Assembly: GCA_016926555.1 (NCBI GenBank)
Contig: JAFGOI010000006.1
Coordinates: forward strand, 1-52,203
Reading direction: 5' to 3'
From: Patescibacteria group bacterium
GTDB lineage: Bacteria > Patescibacteriota > WWE3 > UBA101185 > UBA10185
DNA length: 52,203 bases
The notes under the pieces were generated by a model. That model did not search any database, was not told the origin of the DNA, and saw nothing but the letters and a program-made list of their open reading frames with translations. This document shows positions 34,278 to 43,383 of the stretch, piece after piece. The position numbers and the translations under genes are program-made. How positions within the stretch are numbered: position 1 is the first letter of the stretch; each line of letters starts with the position of its first letter.

Positions 34278-34307
34278 ATTTTACCAGTAATTTATAAATG
34301 CTAAAAT
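34278..34307. promoter_or_regulatory. Divergent leaderless promoter pair
   Basis: Within 43 bp between two start codons there are two extended -10 boxes. On the minus strand TGGTAAAAT (34278-34286) ends 6 nt before the ATG at 34271. On the plus strand TGCTAAAAT (34299-34307) ends 7 nt before the ATG at 34315. No ribosome-binding sites are present. Confidence 0.55.
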
Positions 34308-34314
34308 CGCTTTG

Positions 34315-35457
34315 ATGCAAAAAAAAGATATTGGAATAATAGTTGTAATAGTAGGTGTGCTGATTTCTATATTTTTTGTCAACCATTCTCTCTCAAAAAA
34401 ATCCACCTCCCAAGTTTCCACAGATAGAGAACAAAAGGAGGTGAAATATAAAGAAGCAAGTTGGTACGAGCAACTGGCCAATGGAACTGTAAGGTGCAAT
34501 CTTTGTCCAAACAGATGCACTTTGGGTGAAGGACAAAGGGGAATCTGCAACGTAAGGCAGAATATTGGGGGCAAACTTTATAGTCTTGTGTACGGAAATC
34601 CAGTAAGCATAGCTGTTGACCCTATTGAGAAAAAACCTCTTTTCCACTTTCTTCCTGGAAGTAAAGCCTACTCGCTGGCTACGGCTGGTTGTAACTTAGA
34701 CTGCAAATACTGTCAAAACTGGGATATCGCCCACAGAATGCCAGAAGAACTGCAGAACACACCAATGACACCAGAAGAGGTTGTGCAAAACGCGTTAAAC
34801 TCTAACGCAGAAATTATAGCATTCACATACAATGAACCAACTGTCTGGTATGAATATATGCTTGATATCGCCAAAAAAGCAAAAGAAAATAATCTACGAA
34901 CTGTAGCTATATCAAGTGGTTACATCAATCAAGAACCTCTAAAGGAACTATTGCCATATTTGGACGCTTATAAAGTTGACCTCAAATCTTTTAACGAAGA
35001 AACATACGAAACGCTTATGAACGGGCAGCTCGAACCTGTATTAAACACTATAAAAACAATTTCTGAAACGGACACCTGGCTGGAACTAGTTTATCTTGTT
35101 GTCCCAACATATACAGATAATTTGGGCGAGATTAAGGAAATGTGCGAATGGATTAAAGACAATGTAGGAGATGAAGTGCCGCTTCATTTTTCAAGATTCT
35201 GGCCACAATATAAGCTTACAAATCTCCCTCCAACACCTGAAGAATCTCTTAAATCGGCGAGAAAGACATGCCAGGATGTTGGACTTAAATATGTGTATGT
35301 TGGAAACATCCAGTATATAGAGGGAGGGACTACTTACTGTCCAAGCAACGAAGAAGCCGTTATTGTAAGAGACGGATATTTCATAAAGGAAAACTTGGTA
35401 AATGCAGAAGGAATTGCAGAGGGCTGTGATGAAACTATTCCTGGAGTCTGGAAATAA
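34315..35457 (+). CDS. amrS: AmmeMemoRadiSam system radical SAM enzyme, membrane-anchored
   Basis: The protein is a PFL-activating-enzyme-like radical SAM protein of the AmmeMemoRadiSam group. The cluster-binding motif is AGCNLDCKYCQNW (C-x3-C-x2-C). An accessory N-terminal motif is NLCPNRCTLGEGQRGICNVR. Other signatures are FTYNEPTVWYEYMLD and VDLKSFNEETYE. Unusually, residues 5-27 form a membrane anchor (IGIIVVIVGVLISIFFVNHS) with lysines in front. It works with Memo and AMMECR1 domains, here fused at 39828-41414. The modified target is not known. ATG 34315 fits the leaderless promoter better than TTG 34312. Confidence 0.92.
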   Translation: MQKKDIGIIVVIVGVLISIFFVNHSLSKKSTSQVSTDREQKEVKYKEASWYEQLANGTVRCNLCPNRCTLGEGQRGICNVRQNIGGKLYSLVYGNPVSIAVDPIEKKPLFHFLPGSKAYSLATAGCNLDCKYCQNWDIAHRMPEELQNTPMTPEEVVQNALNSNAEIIAFTYNEPTVWYEYMLDIAKKAKENNLRTVAISSGYINQEPLKELLPYLDAYKVDLKSFNEETYETLMNGQLEPVLNTIKTISETDTWLELVYLVVPTYTDNLGEIKEMCEWIKDNVGDEVPLHFSRFWPQYKLTNLPPTPEESLKSARKTCQDVGLKYVYVGNIQYIEGGTTYCPSNEEAVIVRDGYFIKENLVNAEGIAEGCDETIPGVWK

Positions 35458-37390
35458 GTAACACGTTTAACACAGCAAGTACTATTAAAATATAAAGAAC
35501 ATAATACACTCCAAAAACAGGAAGCAGAATCGTGCTCGTTAGTAAAGCCCCCGCACTTCCTCCGAATAAATCATGCGCATAAATATAACCGGGATTATTA
35601 CCAACCATCATGTATCTTCTATTTAAAATAGAAAATGCCCCGCCGCCCAACATTCCAAAAGAGAAAATACTTATAAACCAATAAACAGAATTGTTTGAAA
35701 GACTAGTGCCTAACATAAGAACAAAAACTACCATTCCTAATATATACAATAAAAATATACGCAGCAGATTATCGTTACTAACGTTTAATCTGCGAGATAA
35801 ATAAACACCGAAAGCTATTCCGATCAATACATACGAAAAGAGCAGACTCAATTGGCTGTACAAATATCCGATTTTCACCTGGAAAAAAAGAATTACTAAT
35901 ACTTCAAGCGACAATAGAATAAAACTCGATGCAGACATCAAATAACCCATTTTTCTATTTAAATTAGAACCTGCGTACAGATAGAAATATAAAAGCAATA
36001 AAGAAATCGGCAATAACCTTGACAAACTAAGTATCATTTCAGGCAGCTTAAAATTAAACATTGTCTGCCAAAACATCTGCTGGTACAAAAAGGCTGTAGG
36101 ATGATAATCACTGTTAGGTACTACCTCTGTTTCGTTTATTTTGTTTATAAGTTCATTATTACGAAAATCCTCCTTTACTAACCAAAAATGATCTTTCCAC
36201 CGGTCACTGATGTTCTCCTCGTGTATTTCTATAGGGCTTTCACTGGATACCAGAACTATTTGATCCTCAAGAAATAGCAACTCTGTCTCGGGATACACAT
36301 CATTTAACGCACCATATACTGAAGAAATAAACCTTAGTGCTTCTTGACTCTGATAGCTTGTGGGAAGATCAACCACTATATTTAATGTGCCGTCTTTTTC
36401 AGTGATATCTCTCAAATCACGAAAAAACTCATAAGTAAAATATCTGTTTGATGATAACGTGTCCGGGTTTCCTAAATCTAATATAACCATGTTCCATTTC
36501 CTATCCATTTCTTTCACATTTTTCCTAGGATCGCCTATATATATGATTACATCTTCACCCATAATTTCCTTTTCTAAGGAAAGCAATAGCTCATCAATTT
36601 CCATAAAACCAACACTAGTCGCGGCTGAATTGATTGATACCGCTCTACACAAATTCGGATTTCCAACTAGCAGAACATTATCCATGTTTTTACTTAAAGG
36701 GAACAACACATTAAGCAGTTTCTCTGATTCATATACATCATCACCAGTAAATCCCAACTCGCCATTAATGTAGTACTGTTGCGTGCCGGTATTTTCCGTA
36801 ACAAGAATGTGATTGTATTTTGAGTTTACTAAACTTTTTATATTAGAATACTGCGAAGAATAGAGCCAAAAATTTATCTTCTTACCTAAAGGGAAGAATG
36901 TCGTAGACAAAAAGTACGCAAACACTAATCCTCCGATCCCAAATCCGATAGTTTCATATATGTACGCTTTATTTACTTCACTTCTCCCCCACACGGAAAC
37001 ACCGTAACTAAACAGCCCCCCAACCAAAAAACAGAATGCCGACAAAACCAAAATGATAGTTAACAAACTCAGACCCAACCCCGGGATTTCTCCATACGGG
37101 ACCAATGAGTATCTGAGTACTTTCAAAACGACCAGCAACACAGGAACAAGCAGCGATACGAAACTGATCAAAACAACTACTTCTCTATATGGGAATCTCT
37201 TTCCCACAATTCTTGGAAAAAACATACTTCCCAATCCCGTGAAGAGAAACCAGACCCCAAGAGATATACCATAATATAGTTCATTACCATAGAACAAAGT
37301 TGCAATTTCTCTTAGTAATACTGTTTGGGAAAGTATTGACAGTACGCCCAAAAAGGCAAAATACAAAATCCACTTAAGCGAAGTTCTCAT
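35435..37390 (-). CDS. Spermidine-synthase-like polytopic membrane protein
   Basis: The 651-residue protein has about six N-terminal transmembrane helices, a soluble central domain (about 190-390) and about six C-terminal helices. This is the layout of membrane-fused spermidine synthase-like proteins. In the centre the order of the family is kept (NVLLVGNPNLCRAV, then MEIDELLL, then WNMVILDLGNPDTLSSNRYF and TYEFFRDLRDITEKDGTL). However, the Gly-rich SAM loop is degenerate and the catalytic Asp-rich site is not clear, so it may not be an active synthase. TATAAT ends 6 nt before the ATG. It overlaps the radical SAM gene end by 23 bp. Confidence 0.75.
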   Translation of the reverse strand: MRTSLKWILYFAFLGVLSILSQTVLLREIATLFYGNELYYGISLGVWFLFTGLGSMFFPRIVGKRFPYREVVVLISFVSLLVPVLLVVLKVLRYSLVPYGEIPGLGLSLLTIILVLSAFCFLVGGLFSYGVSVWGRSEVNKAYIYETIGFGIGGLVFAYFLSTTFFPLGKKINFWLYSSQYSNIKSLVNSKYNHILVTENTGTQQYYINGELGFTGDDVYESEKLLNVLFPLSKNMDNVLLVGNPNLCRAVSINSAATSVGFMEIDELLLSLEKEIMGEDVIIYIGDPRKNVKEMDRKWNMVILDLGNPDTLSSNRYFTYEFFRDLRDITEKDGTLNIVVDLPTSYQSQEALRFISSVYGALNDVYPETELLFLEDQIVLVSSESPIEIHEENISDRWKDHFWLVKEDFRNNELINKINETEVVPNSDYHPTAFLYQQMFWQTMFNFKLPEMILSLSRLLPISLLLLYFYLYAGSNLNRKMGYLMSASSFILLSLEVLVILFFQVKIGYLYSQLSLLFSYVLIGIAFGVYLSRRLNVSNDNLLRIFLLYILGMVVFVLMLGTSLSNNSVYWFISIFSFGMLGGGAFSILNRRYMMVGNNPGYIYAHDLFGGSAGALLTSTILLPVFGVYYVLYILIVLAVLNVLLISRLQE

Positions 37391-37412
37391 GAGACTATTA
37401 TAAACCGAGCAC

Positions 37413-38183
37413 CTATTCCGGGATTAGGCCTGTACATCTCCAATTAACTTCAACAGTTCTATCTTCGTAAACAACGCAAGCAGGATTACACCCCGGTTTT
37501 TCAGCATCTAAATCAAACCACCAAGTTTTCGAGTTTTCATTATAGAATGCCTCTCCTTTTAAACTCCCTTCGTTTATACATTCGCTTGTTTCAGCAATTT
37601 CGCGTGCATCTTTTTCGGACATCAATCCCTCAACACTTGATATTACTTCTTGAGGCAGTTCTGAGCAGAAAAACCCGATTTCAATAAACTCGTCCATTTC
37701 TTCGCCTACCTTATAAATAACGCAACCAATATTTTCATACTTTAACGGCTCAACGTTATTTAACCGCGACGAACTTCCTATATTATACTTGTAACGCTCA
37801 AATCCGAGGTCTAGTAAGACTGTTTTCACACTTGAATACAAATTGGAGACCTTTTCCACTCTATCTGCATCTTCCTGCGTAAACTTGAATTTATACCCTA
37901 CTACGCTAAGTTCTACTTCATTTTCTTTTGTCTGCCAATTGATAGTTTCACGGCTTAATTCTTCTTTCCCCCGTTGAACAGCGTCACCAATTTTATCTAA
38001 TACAGATGTTAATGTTTCCTCAACTTTTTCTGTCTCGGTATTTCTCTTTTCGTTAGTTTTTTCCGTATTTTTGGGAACTCTACTCTCTTCTTTGGATCCT
38101 ATAAGTTGCTTATTTAATATCACAACCACGATCATAATAGTTACTGCAGATATTATTAATAATACTGTATTTCCATTTTTCAC
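37413..38183 (-). CDS. Uncharacterised protein with N-terminal membrane anchor
   Basis: The 256-residue protein has one signal-anchor helix (TVLLIISAVTIMIVVVIL), a charged coiled linker and an exported domain from about residue 80. That domain has several Cys residues (IGCVIYKVG, FFCSELPQE, SECINEGS, CNPACVVYEDR, WRCTGLIPE) that could form disulphides. I do not recognise a family. The GTG start lies 6 nt after TATAAT. It sits between the spermidine-synthase-like gene and a DinB-like gene. Confidence 0.6.
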   Translation of the reverse strand: MKNGNTVLLIISAVTIMIVVVILNKQLIGSKEESRVPKNTEKTNEKRNTETEKVEETLTSVLDKIGDAVQRGKEELSRETINWQTKENEVELSVVGYKFKFTQEDADRVEKVSNLYSSVKTVLLDLGFERYKYNIGSSSRLNNVEPLKYENIGCVIYKVGEEMDEFIEIGFFCSELPQEVISSVEGLMSEKDAREIAETSECINEGSLKGEAFYNENSKTWWFDLDAEKPGCNPACVVYEDRTVEVNWRCTGLIPE

Positions 38184-38255
38184 AGTTATATTATACAGCT
38201 AAAATTATGGGGATTATTAAGTTATTATATAATGCAGTATTATTAATATATCGTC

Positions 38256-38285
38256 TTGACATACACTTTGAGTACTATAGATACA
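38256..38285 (+). promoter_or_regulatory. Possible promoter of the DinB-like gene
   Basis: A consensus TTGACA (38256-38261) is followed after 18 nt by GATACA, a weak -10; ACTATAG overlaps at a shorter spacing. A leader of about 40 nt with GGGGAGG would follow. Confidence 0.35.
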
Positions 38286-38330
38286 AGGCGTACTTGGTAG
38301 GAAGTTTTTTTACTATCGGGGAGGAAAATG

Positions 38331-38804
38331 ATGGAAAACTTATCTGATAAACTAAGAATACATTGGCACAACTGTAACCAAGCTACAACTGAGTTCGCGA
38401 AAGCTGTTCCGGCTGATCGGTGGTCTGAAAAAGCCTTCGACCCTAGATTTAAGTCCTTTTCGTGGGAATTCAGCTGTCTAGTTAGAACTAGATTATGCTA
38501 TTTAAAAGCCTTCCAAACCGGATATCTTGAATTTCGTCATCAGGAAGATATTCCCGATAAAGATGTTGTGATGTCCTGGGACAAAAACTATATTCTTGAA
38601 AAACTAGAAGTAACATCCATAGGCATATTTAAGGAAATTGAAGTTTTAGATACACCTGAAAAAGTCGATATGGCAACGTGGCTTCTTGAACACGAAAGAA
38701 TACATCAGGGCAAACTTATACTATACTTTGCAAAAACGGAGTTGCTAATACCTGAAGAATTCAAAAAAACCTGGGGACAGGAAAATTTCCCCGACAGACG
38801 ATAG
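38331..38804 (+). CDS. DinB-like four-helix protein
   Basis: The roughly 157-residue protein resembles the DinB/YfiT putative metalloenzyme superfamily. An N-terminal His is in LRIHWHNCNQATTEF. The C-terminal pair is in WLLEHERIHQGKLILYFAK, followed by ELLIPEEFKKTWG, typical of the last helix and tail. Metal-dependent thiol or transferase activity is known for some relatives. GGAGG (38320-38324) is 6 nt before ATG 38331 and only 3 nt before ATG 38328, so I prefer the second. Confidence 0.7.
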   Translation: MENLSDKLRIHWHNCNQATTEFAKAVPADRWSEKAFDPRFKSFSWEFSCLVRTRLCYLKAFQTGYLEFRHQEDIPDKDVVMSWDKNYILEKLEVTSIGIFKEIEVLDTPEKVDMATWLLEHERIHQGKLILYFAKTELLIPEEFKKTWGQENFPDRR

Positions 38805-38832
38805 CCTTCAGGAGAGCATCTCACATTTGTTC

Positions 38833-39087
38833 TTATTGCAAGATACTCTCCCATAATTTCACATACGCGGAAAGCGAAGTTAGCTCCTCCCAAGCTACCT
38901 GTCTATAACCTTCCGCTTTCAGAGTTGATACCACCCTTGAAGACATCCGTCGTACACACCAGAATCCTGGGAAGAACTCTCCCAGGTATTCAACTCGTAT
39001 CCAAAAGGGCAGCACAACAAAAAACTTCCACGTCTCGTTCACAAAAACTTCGTGCACTGAGACGAGCGAGCAACGTATTCTATTCAT
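38833..39087 (-). CDS. Small unknown protein
   Basis: The 84-residue protein is aromatic-rich: VFVNETWKFFVVLPFWIRVE, EFFPGFWCVRRMSSRVVSTL and KAEGYRQVAWEELTSLSAYV. I do not recognise it. AAGGAGGAG lies 9 nt before ATG 39087; the open frame further upstream contains this ribosome site and is not used. Composition is more GC-rich than its neighbours. It is divergent from the coiled-coil gene at 39221. It shares with the small gene at 30315 a strong ribosome site, isolation and a Tyr/Trp-rich tail, but I cannot show they are related. Confidence 0.55.
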   Translation of the reverse strand: MNRIRCSLVSVHEVFVNETWKFFVVLPFWIRVEYLGEFFPGFWCVRRMSSRVVSTLKAEGYRQVAWEELTSLSAYVKLWESILQ

Positions 39088-39163
39088 CTCATCACACTCC
39101 TCCTTAGGCACCAGAGTAATTTTGTATTTTGCATATTAACAGAAAAACCGACCACAAAAACCC

Positions 39164-39192
39164 TTGACAGCATCACATTTTTCAGTTATAGT
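39164..39192 (+). promoter_or_regulatory. Consensus sigma-70 promoter
   Basis: TTGACA (39164-39169), exactly 17 nt, then TATAGT (39187-39192). Transcription would start near 39199, leaving about 22 nt with AAAGG before ATG 39221. Confidence 0.75.
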
Positions 39193-39220
39193 GTCCAGAT
39201 TTTTGTGAAAGGTTATGTTT

Positions 39221-39802
39221 ATGAAAAAGCTAAAACAAAAGACACCTGATAAAATCACTGCCTCTCTGAATATGATATACGATAATGCGGATAAATCCCT
39301 GCGAGAAGCGAATATCACTGACAAATTCAGCATCGAGTTACTAAAAGACACAAAGAAACATTTAGAAATTCTAGAAAGAAGCGTCTATCAAACAGAAATA
39401 TTTGAAAACGGCACAATCAAAGAAACTATACTGGGATATATCGAAATCAAAGTGGATACAGTAAATGAAATTATCGCCCTGGAACTACTCCTCTATGATA
39501 AAAAAGAAAAATACCAAACACTCCTCATTAAATCAAACAGAGAATATGCAAAGCTAAGCAAATATACTGAGAACATTAAACTCAAAAACGAATTGAAAAA
39601 GGAACTAGCTGACGAAATATACCGTTTTAAAACGTATCTGGATGAATTAATAAATGTAGCTGACAGAAAACGAGGCATCCTAAAAGATACGCTTTATAAA
39701 CACCAGGAAAGAAACCGTATTCTAGTAAGGATATTAGAAAAACAGAACGATAAAAGAATTCTCTCCCGCATTATTCCTGACAAATACGCATTAGTGCAAT
39801 AA
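39221..39802 (+). CDS. Coiled-coil protein of unknown function
   Basis: The 193-residue protein is almost all helical, with many Lys/Glu heptads (LLKDTKKHLEILERSVYQTE, KLSKYTENIKLKNELKKELA, YRFKTYLDELINVADRK). It has no signal peptide or membrane segment. No family is recognised. AAAGG at 39208-39212 fits ATG 39221 (8 nt) better than ATG 39215 (2 nt). It has its own consensus promoter and is followed closely by the Memo-AMMECR1 fusion gene. Confidence 0.6.
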   Translation: MKKLKQKTPDKITASLNMIYDNADKSLREANITDKFSIELLKDTKKHLEILERSVYQTEIFENGTIKETILGYIEIKVDTVNEIIALELLLYDKKEKYQTLLIKSNREYAKLSKYTENIKLKNELKKELADEIYRFKTYLDELINVADRKRGILKDTLYKHQERNRILVRILEKQNDKRILSRIIPDKYALVQ

Positions 39803-39827
39803 ACCTTTGTATGTATATAATAGAATT

Positions 39828-41414
39828 GTGAAAAATAGGGGCTTTAAAGAATTACTAACTTTTCTTTTCGTTGCGGCAACCGTTTTGGTTTTACTGGGAA
39901 TCCTTGTTTTCTTTGGTTCGCATAAAATCAGCCCAACCAACAACGAGCAAAAAGACCAATTATCAGCTCCCATTCCCACAGGAAAAACAGATCAAAACAG
40001 GTCGTTCCCCGAACCGATAAGAAAACCTGCTGTTGCAGGCCAATTTTATCCTGCCAATTCCACTGAACTTCAAACCGAGCTGGACAAATACCTATCAAAT
40101 GCCAACAAAGTTGACACCACGGGCACACTTAGAATCTTGTACGTACCCCACGCCGGAATAACATACGCTGGAAACACAGCTGCCTGGGGATTCAAGCAAA
40201 TTGACGGCAAAGAGTATTCCAGAGTTATCCTTATAGGATCTAGCCACAAAAAAGCCATCAACTATGCAGCTGTATATGCCGAAGGCAGCTGGGAAACACC
40301 GCTGGGAAAAGTTGCCGTAGATTCAGGTTTTGCCAGCAAAATTCTCGAAAACGATGAAAAGATACTGGCTGATATAAAGCCACACGAGGGAGAACATTCC
40401 CTAGAAATGGAACTAATATATCTCCAAAGAATAGTAGATAAGTTTACAATAGTTCCGATTATATTAGGTCAAACCGACGAAAGAATGATAGAAGTCTTAT
40501 CCTATAAATTAGCCTACTTAATGGATGACGAAACGTTGATAATTGTAAGCACTGATTTGTCACATTATCCAAACTGGGAGAATGCAAACTACTCAGACAA
40601 CAAAATAATCGACTCTATCCTGACCGGAAAAAGGTCTGAGTTTGAAAAGGTGTATTCAGAAATCGAAAATGAAAACATAGAAAACCTTGATACTTGCGCC
40701 TGCGGACATGAGTCGATTAAACTTGCCCTAGCAGTATCCGAACTACTACAGATCAGTGAGCATAAAAAACTAAAGTATGAAAATTCCGGAGATACTACGA
40801 AGGACAAAACAAGAGTTGTAGGTTATGGCTCTATTGGATCCTGGAGTGAAACACTACCGGAATTCTTACCTGATAAGAAAACTGAAGGAGAAATAATTAA
40901 AATATCCAGAGACACACTCGAATCTTATATCAAATCTAACAAAACCCCTGCCGTAGAAGCCGAAAACCCTTACCTACACTTACCCATAGGTGTATTTACT
41001 ACTCTGGAAAAAAAAGGAATTTTGCGGGGGTGTATCGGCCAGTTTGAGCCTAATCAGCCTTTATACAAAGTTATTCAGAGTACTACAATATCTGCCTCCA
41101 GCAAAGATTTTAGGTTCCAACCAGTCAAGTCTGAGGAGCTAGATGATATCAAAATTGAAATTTCACTCATGACACCTCGCAGAAGAGTCGATAGCTGGGA
41201 GGAAGTAATAGCTGGAGAACACGGAGTAGTGATTTCCTCCGGGGGGAAATCTGGAACTTTTTTGCCGCAAGTAGCCACAGATAACAAATGGGGGATTACA
41301 AGATTCCTTGAGGAACTGTGCACACAAAAAGTAGGTCTTAACAAAGATTGCTATAAAGACCCCAACTCACAACTATACACATTTACTGCTCATATAATAG
41401 ATGAACACAAGTAG
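39828..41414 (+). CDS. Memo-AMMECR1 fusion, AmmeMemoRadiSam proteins B and A
   Basis: A membrane anchor (LLTFLFVAATVLVLLGILVF) is followed by a Memo domain (RKPAVAGQFYPAN, YVPHAGITYAG, VILIGSSHK, EHSLEMELIYLQ, IVSTDLSHYP, CACGHESI) and then an AMMECR1 domain (FTTLEKKGILRGCIGQFEPN, SLMTPRRRV, FLPQVATDNKWG). The His residues of Memo (GSSHK, EGEHS, DLSHY) are those that bind metal in extradiol-dioxygenase relatives. The frame opens at TTG 39807, but GTG 39828 lies 6 nt after TATAAT (39816-39821), which fits a leaderless start. With the radical SAM enzyme at 34315 this completes the system. Its reaction is not established. Confidence 0.93.
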   Translation: MKNRGFKELLTFLFVAATVLVLLGILVFFGSHKISPTNNEQKDQLSAPIPTGKTDQNRSFPEPIRKPAVAGQFYPANSTELQTELDKYLSNANKVDTTGTLRILYVPHAGITYAGNTAAWGFKQIDGKEYSRVILIGSSHKKAINYAAVYAEGSWETPLGKVAVDSGFASKILENDEKILADIKPHEGEHSLEMELIYLQRIVDKFTIVPIILGQTDERMIEVLSYKLAYLMDDETLIIVSTDLSHYPNWENANYSDNKIIDSILTGKRSEFEKVYSEIENENIENLDTCACGHESIKLALAVSELLQISEHKKLKYENSGDTTKDKTRVVGYGSIGSWSETLPEFLPDKKTEGEIIKISRDTLESYIKSNKTPAVEAENPYLHLPIGVFTTLEKKGILRGCIGQFEPNQPLYKVIQSTTISASSKDFRFQPVKSEELDDIKIEISLMTPRRRVDSWEEVIAGEHGVVISSGGKSGTFLPQVATDNKWGITRFLEELCTQKVGLNKDCYKDPNSQLYTFTAHIIDEHK

Positions 41415-41457
41415 TGATGATATCTCATACGATTCACGTTCAATCACCTACTATAAA

Positions 41458-41805
41458 CTAAAGCTCAAGATCCGAAAACGAATCTTTTTCAACATTGTTC
41501 TCAATATAATTTAACAGCGCATCTAGTTCCTCAACAACAGCACTGTCCACCTCCTCCGGAGTGTCTTCGTCATCGACCAATTCCTCAAATTCACCCACGG
41601 TCTCGTCTCCTGTAGCGCCCTTCGCAATTGGAGTCGGGGTTGCTGTAACATCTACTGCTTCCTTGGCAGTATCCATAGTATTCTTCCTCGAAGAAGAGTT
41701 ACCAACTAAAAGATAGAACACAGTCGCAGACATTAGAAACAATACCAAAATAGTTGGAAATATTAACCCAGAATGGTATTCCTTTGGTCTCATTATTTCA
41801 TGCAT
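41458..41805 (-). CDS. Small membrane-anchored acidic protein
   Basis: The 115-residue protein has one transmembrane helix (GLIFPTILVLFLMSATVFYL) and an acidic, Thr/Pro-containing outer tail (VTATPTPIAKG, EFEELVDDEDTPEEVDSAVV). No fold is recognised. It starts 1 nt after the preceding gene, whose end provides a GAGGAGG ribosome site, so the two are coupled. Together with the exported coiled-coil protein it ends the Gld-type ABC operon region. Confidence 0.6.
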   Translation of the reverse strand: MHEIMRPKEYHSGLIFPTILVLFLMSATVFYLLVGNSSSRKNTMDTAKEAVDVTATPTPIAKGATGDETVGEFEELVDDEDTPEEVDSAVVEELDALLNYIENNVEKDSFSDLEL

Positions 41806-41806
41806 C

Positions 41807-42475
41807 TTATTCTACCTCCTCGTTTACAACTTCATTACTAGCTCCACTGTCGGAAACAGGAGATCTCTGCTGCCTTAGATCTTTAATATCTTCTCTTATC
41901 TCGTCTTTATAGAATTCTCTGATCCCCAGTCTCGCCGCAAACACAACCCGCAGTTGATCTCTTGCTGCTTTCACTGCATCTGCAAACGCACCTTGAGACT
42001 CGCCGCAAACCACTTCTCGGGTCGCTTTTAGCAAATCTATAAATTTTACATACTCAGAGGCATAATCCAATATCATTGAGTCCAAAGTTTGAAGATCTAA
42101 CGCCAGTTCCTCTACATCATATCCTTTGTCACTTAATTTTTGAACAATATCAGTAATTCTATCTTTAAGATTGTTGTAGTACTCGATATGCTTATCTTTG
42201 TTAGCTTCAAACTTCTCAATTCTCTCCTCAATTCTTTGAGTTAACTGATCGCATCTTTTCTGCAACCTATCTTGCAATTCCTCTCTATGTGTCTCAAGTA
42301 GATTGCTTTTAGTCTCATCCCAGTTTGAGAGAGCTTTTCTCTCAGTAGTTCCCATTACAGGAGAATTGGAAGAAGCATGAGTAGAATTAACACTTGCAGC
42401 TCTTGATAAAACTAAAAGAGGTACTACAAAAAACGAAAGAGAATAAAACATAAAAGCTTTAATTTTTCTTCTCAC
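41807..42475 (-). CDS. Exported coiled-coil protein
   Basis: The 222-residue protein has a signal-like N-terminus (KAFMFYSLSFFVVPLLVLSR) and then long helices with heptads (EELQDRLQKRCDQLTQRIEE, RIEKFEANKDKHIEYYNNLK). A Cys in REVVCGES may pair with the one in KRCDQ. Proteins of this build are common and unnamed in Patescibacteria. A promoter TTGACA-15-TATAAT lies upstream, 8 nt before the GTG start, so it is transcribed apart from the DUF4340 gene. Confidence 0.65.
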   Translation of the reverse strand: MRRKIKAFMFYSLSFFVVPLLVLSRAASVNSTHASSNSPVMGTTERKALSNWDETKSNLLETHREELQDRLQKRCDQLTQRIEERIEKFEANKDKHIEYYNNLKDRITDIVQKLSDKGYDVEELALDLQTLDSMILDYASEYVKFIDLLKATREVVCGESQGAFADAVKAARDQLRVVFAARLGIREFYKDEIREDIKDLRQQRSPVSDSGASNEVVNEEVE

Positions 42476-42483
42476 GATTTCAG

Positions 42484-42510
42484 ATTATATTAACAAAAAT
42501 CAAATGTCAA
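42484..42510 (-). promoter_or_regulatory. Promoter of the exported coiled-coil gene
   Basis: On the minus strand TTGACA (42505-42510) is followed after 15 nt by TATAAT (42484-42489). The spacer is short, but both hexamers are perfect. The -10 ends 8 nt before the GTG start, giving an almost leaderless message. Confidence 0.55.
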
Positions 42511-42517
42511 CGGATCC

Positions 42518-43378
42518 CTACTCTATTCCCAAGACCGACTGCAAAACCTGATATCTGACTTTATAATGATTACCGCCTTTACTAATCCAATAGAAATCCT
42601 CTTTATCTAAAATATCTAATTTCTCTTCAGCTCCGTCTTTAAATGTTAAGGTCATAAAACCCCTATATCTTGTGCTTTCATATTCTGAAATCTCCTCCAC
42701 ATTTAAGAAAGAGTCGGCGTTTAAAGGAGAAAATGTCTGGATAGCTGCCTGCCAATTTTCGTCCCCCTCAGAGATGGATTTCTTCACTCCACCAACTGAC
42801 AAGTCTACTCGAGTTAACTCCTTGCCATACACATCTAAAATAAGTTTATCCCTCCAGTCATCGCCCAGAGTAGCCATCCTTGGGATAGTAGCTTGCACTA
42901 ACACTGTTTCATCTGAGTGTTTAGTTCTTACATAATACGTATTTGACACCTGTGCTCTTTTACCGATTATTAGATTTATGCTCTGGTCTCCTGTTTCAAT
43001 GGTTACCAAATAACCAAGTTCTTCCGAAACCCCCAGATCCTCATGGTTTTTTGGATTGATTGATGCCGTTTCAATCACTTCCATAGAGGAAAGACCATCT
43101 AACATCACATTTACCTTGGAATCTGAAGCTTTATGTTCTCCTACGTACCAAGAATTATTCTGCTTCGTCAGATTTATACTCGAGCCACCTTTAGTGATAA
43201 CTACACTCTGCACCTGATCGACCTGAAACTCAACAAGCAGATTTTTCTTCTCAATTCCGCCTACGCTGCTTTTCTTGGAAACCCTATCCTTTACTACTTC
43301 CTGAATCTGAGGAATGAGTGACACTACTAATAACGCTACAAATATTATTCCCAACAGTTTTATATGACGGGATTTCAT
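42518..43378 (-). CDS. DUF4340 domain protein
   Basis: The 286-residue protein has an N-terminal anchor (KLLGIIFVALLVVSLIPQI) and a DUF4340-type exported domain. The pattern is V-x-S-V-V-I-T-K-G-G followed by INLTKQNNSWYVGEHKASDS, then the LGV...Y-L-V-T-I-E repeat and IGKRAQVSNTYYVRTKHSDE. DUF4340 genes regularly follow gldA-gldF-gldG type ABC transporter genes, as here, 5 nt after the fused permease gene. It is probably an accessory subunit outside the membrane. Confidence 0.82.
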   Translation of the reverse strand: MKSRHIKLLGIIFVALLVVSLIPQIQEVVKDRVSKKSSVGGIEKKNLLVEFQVDQVQSVVITKGGSSINLTKQNNSWYVGEHKASDSKVNVMLDGLSSMEVIETASINPKNHEDLGVSEELGYLVTIETGDQSINLIIGKRAQVSNTYYVRTKHSDETVLVQATIPRMATLGDDWRDKLILDVYGKELTRVDLSVGGVKKSISEGDENWQAAIQTFSPLNADSFLNVEEISEYESTRYRGFMTLTFKDGAEEKLDILDKEDFYWISKGGNHYKVRYQVLQSVLGIE

Positions 43379-43383
43379 ATTTA

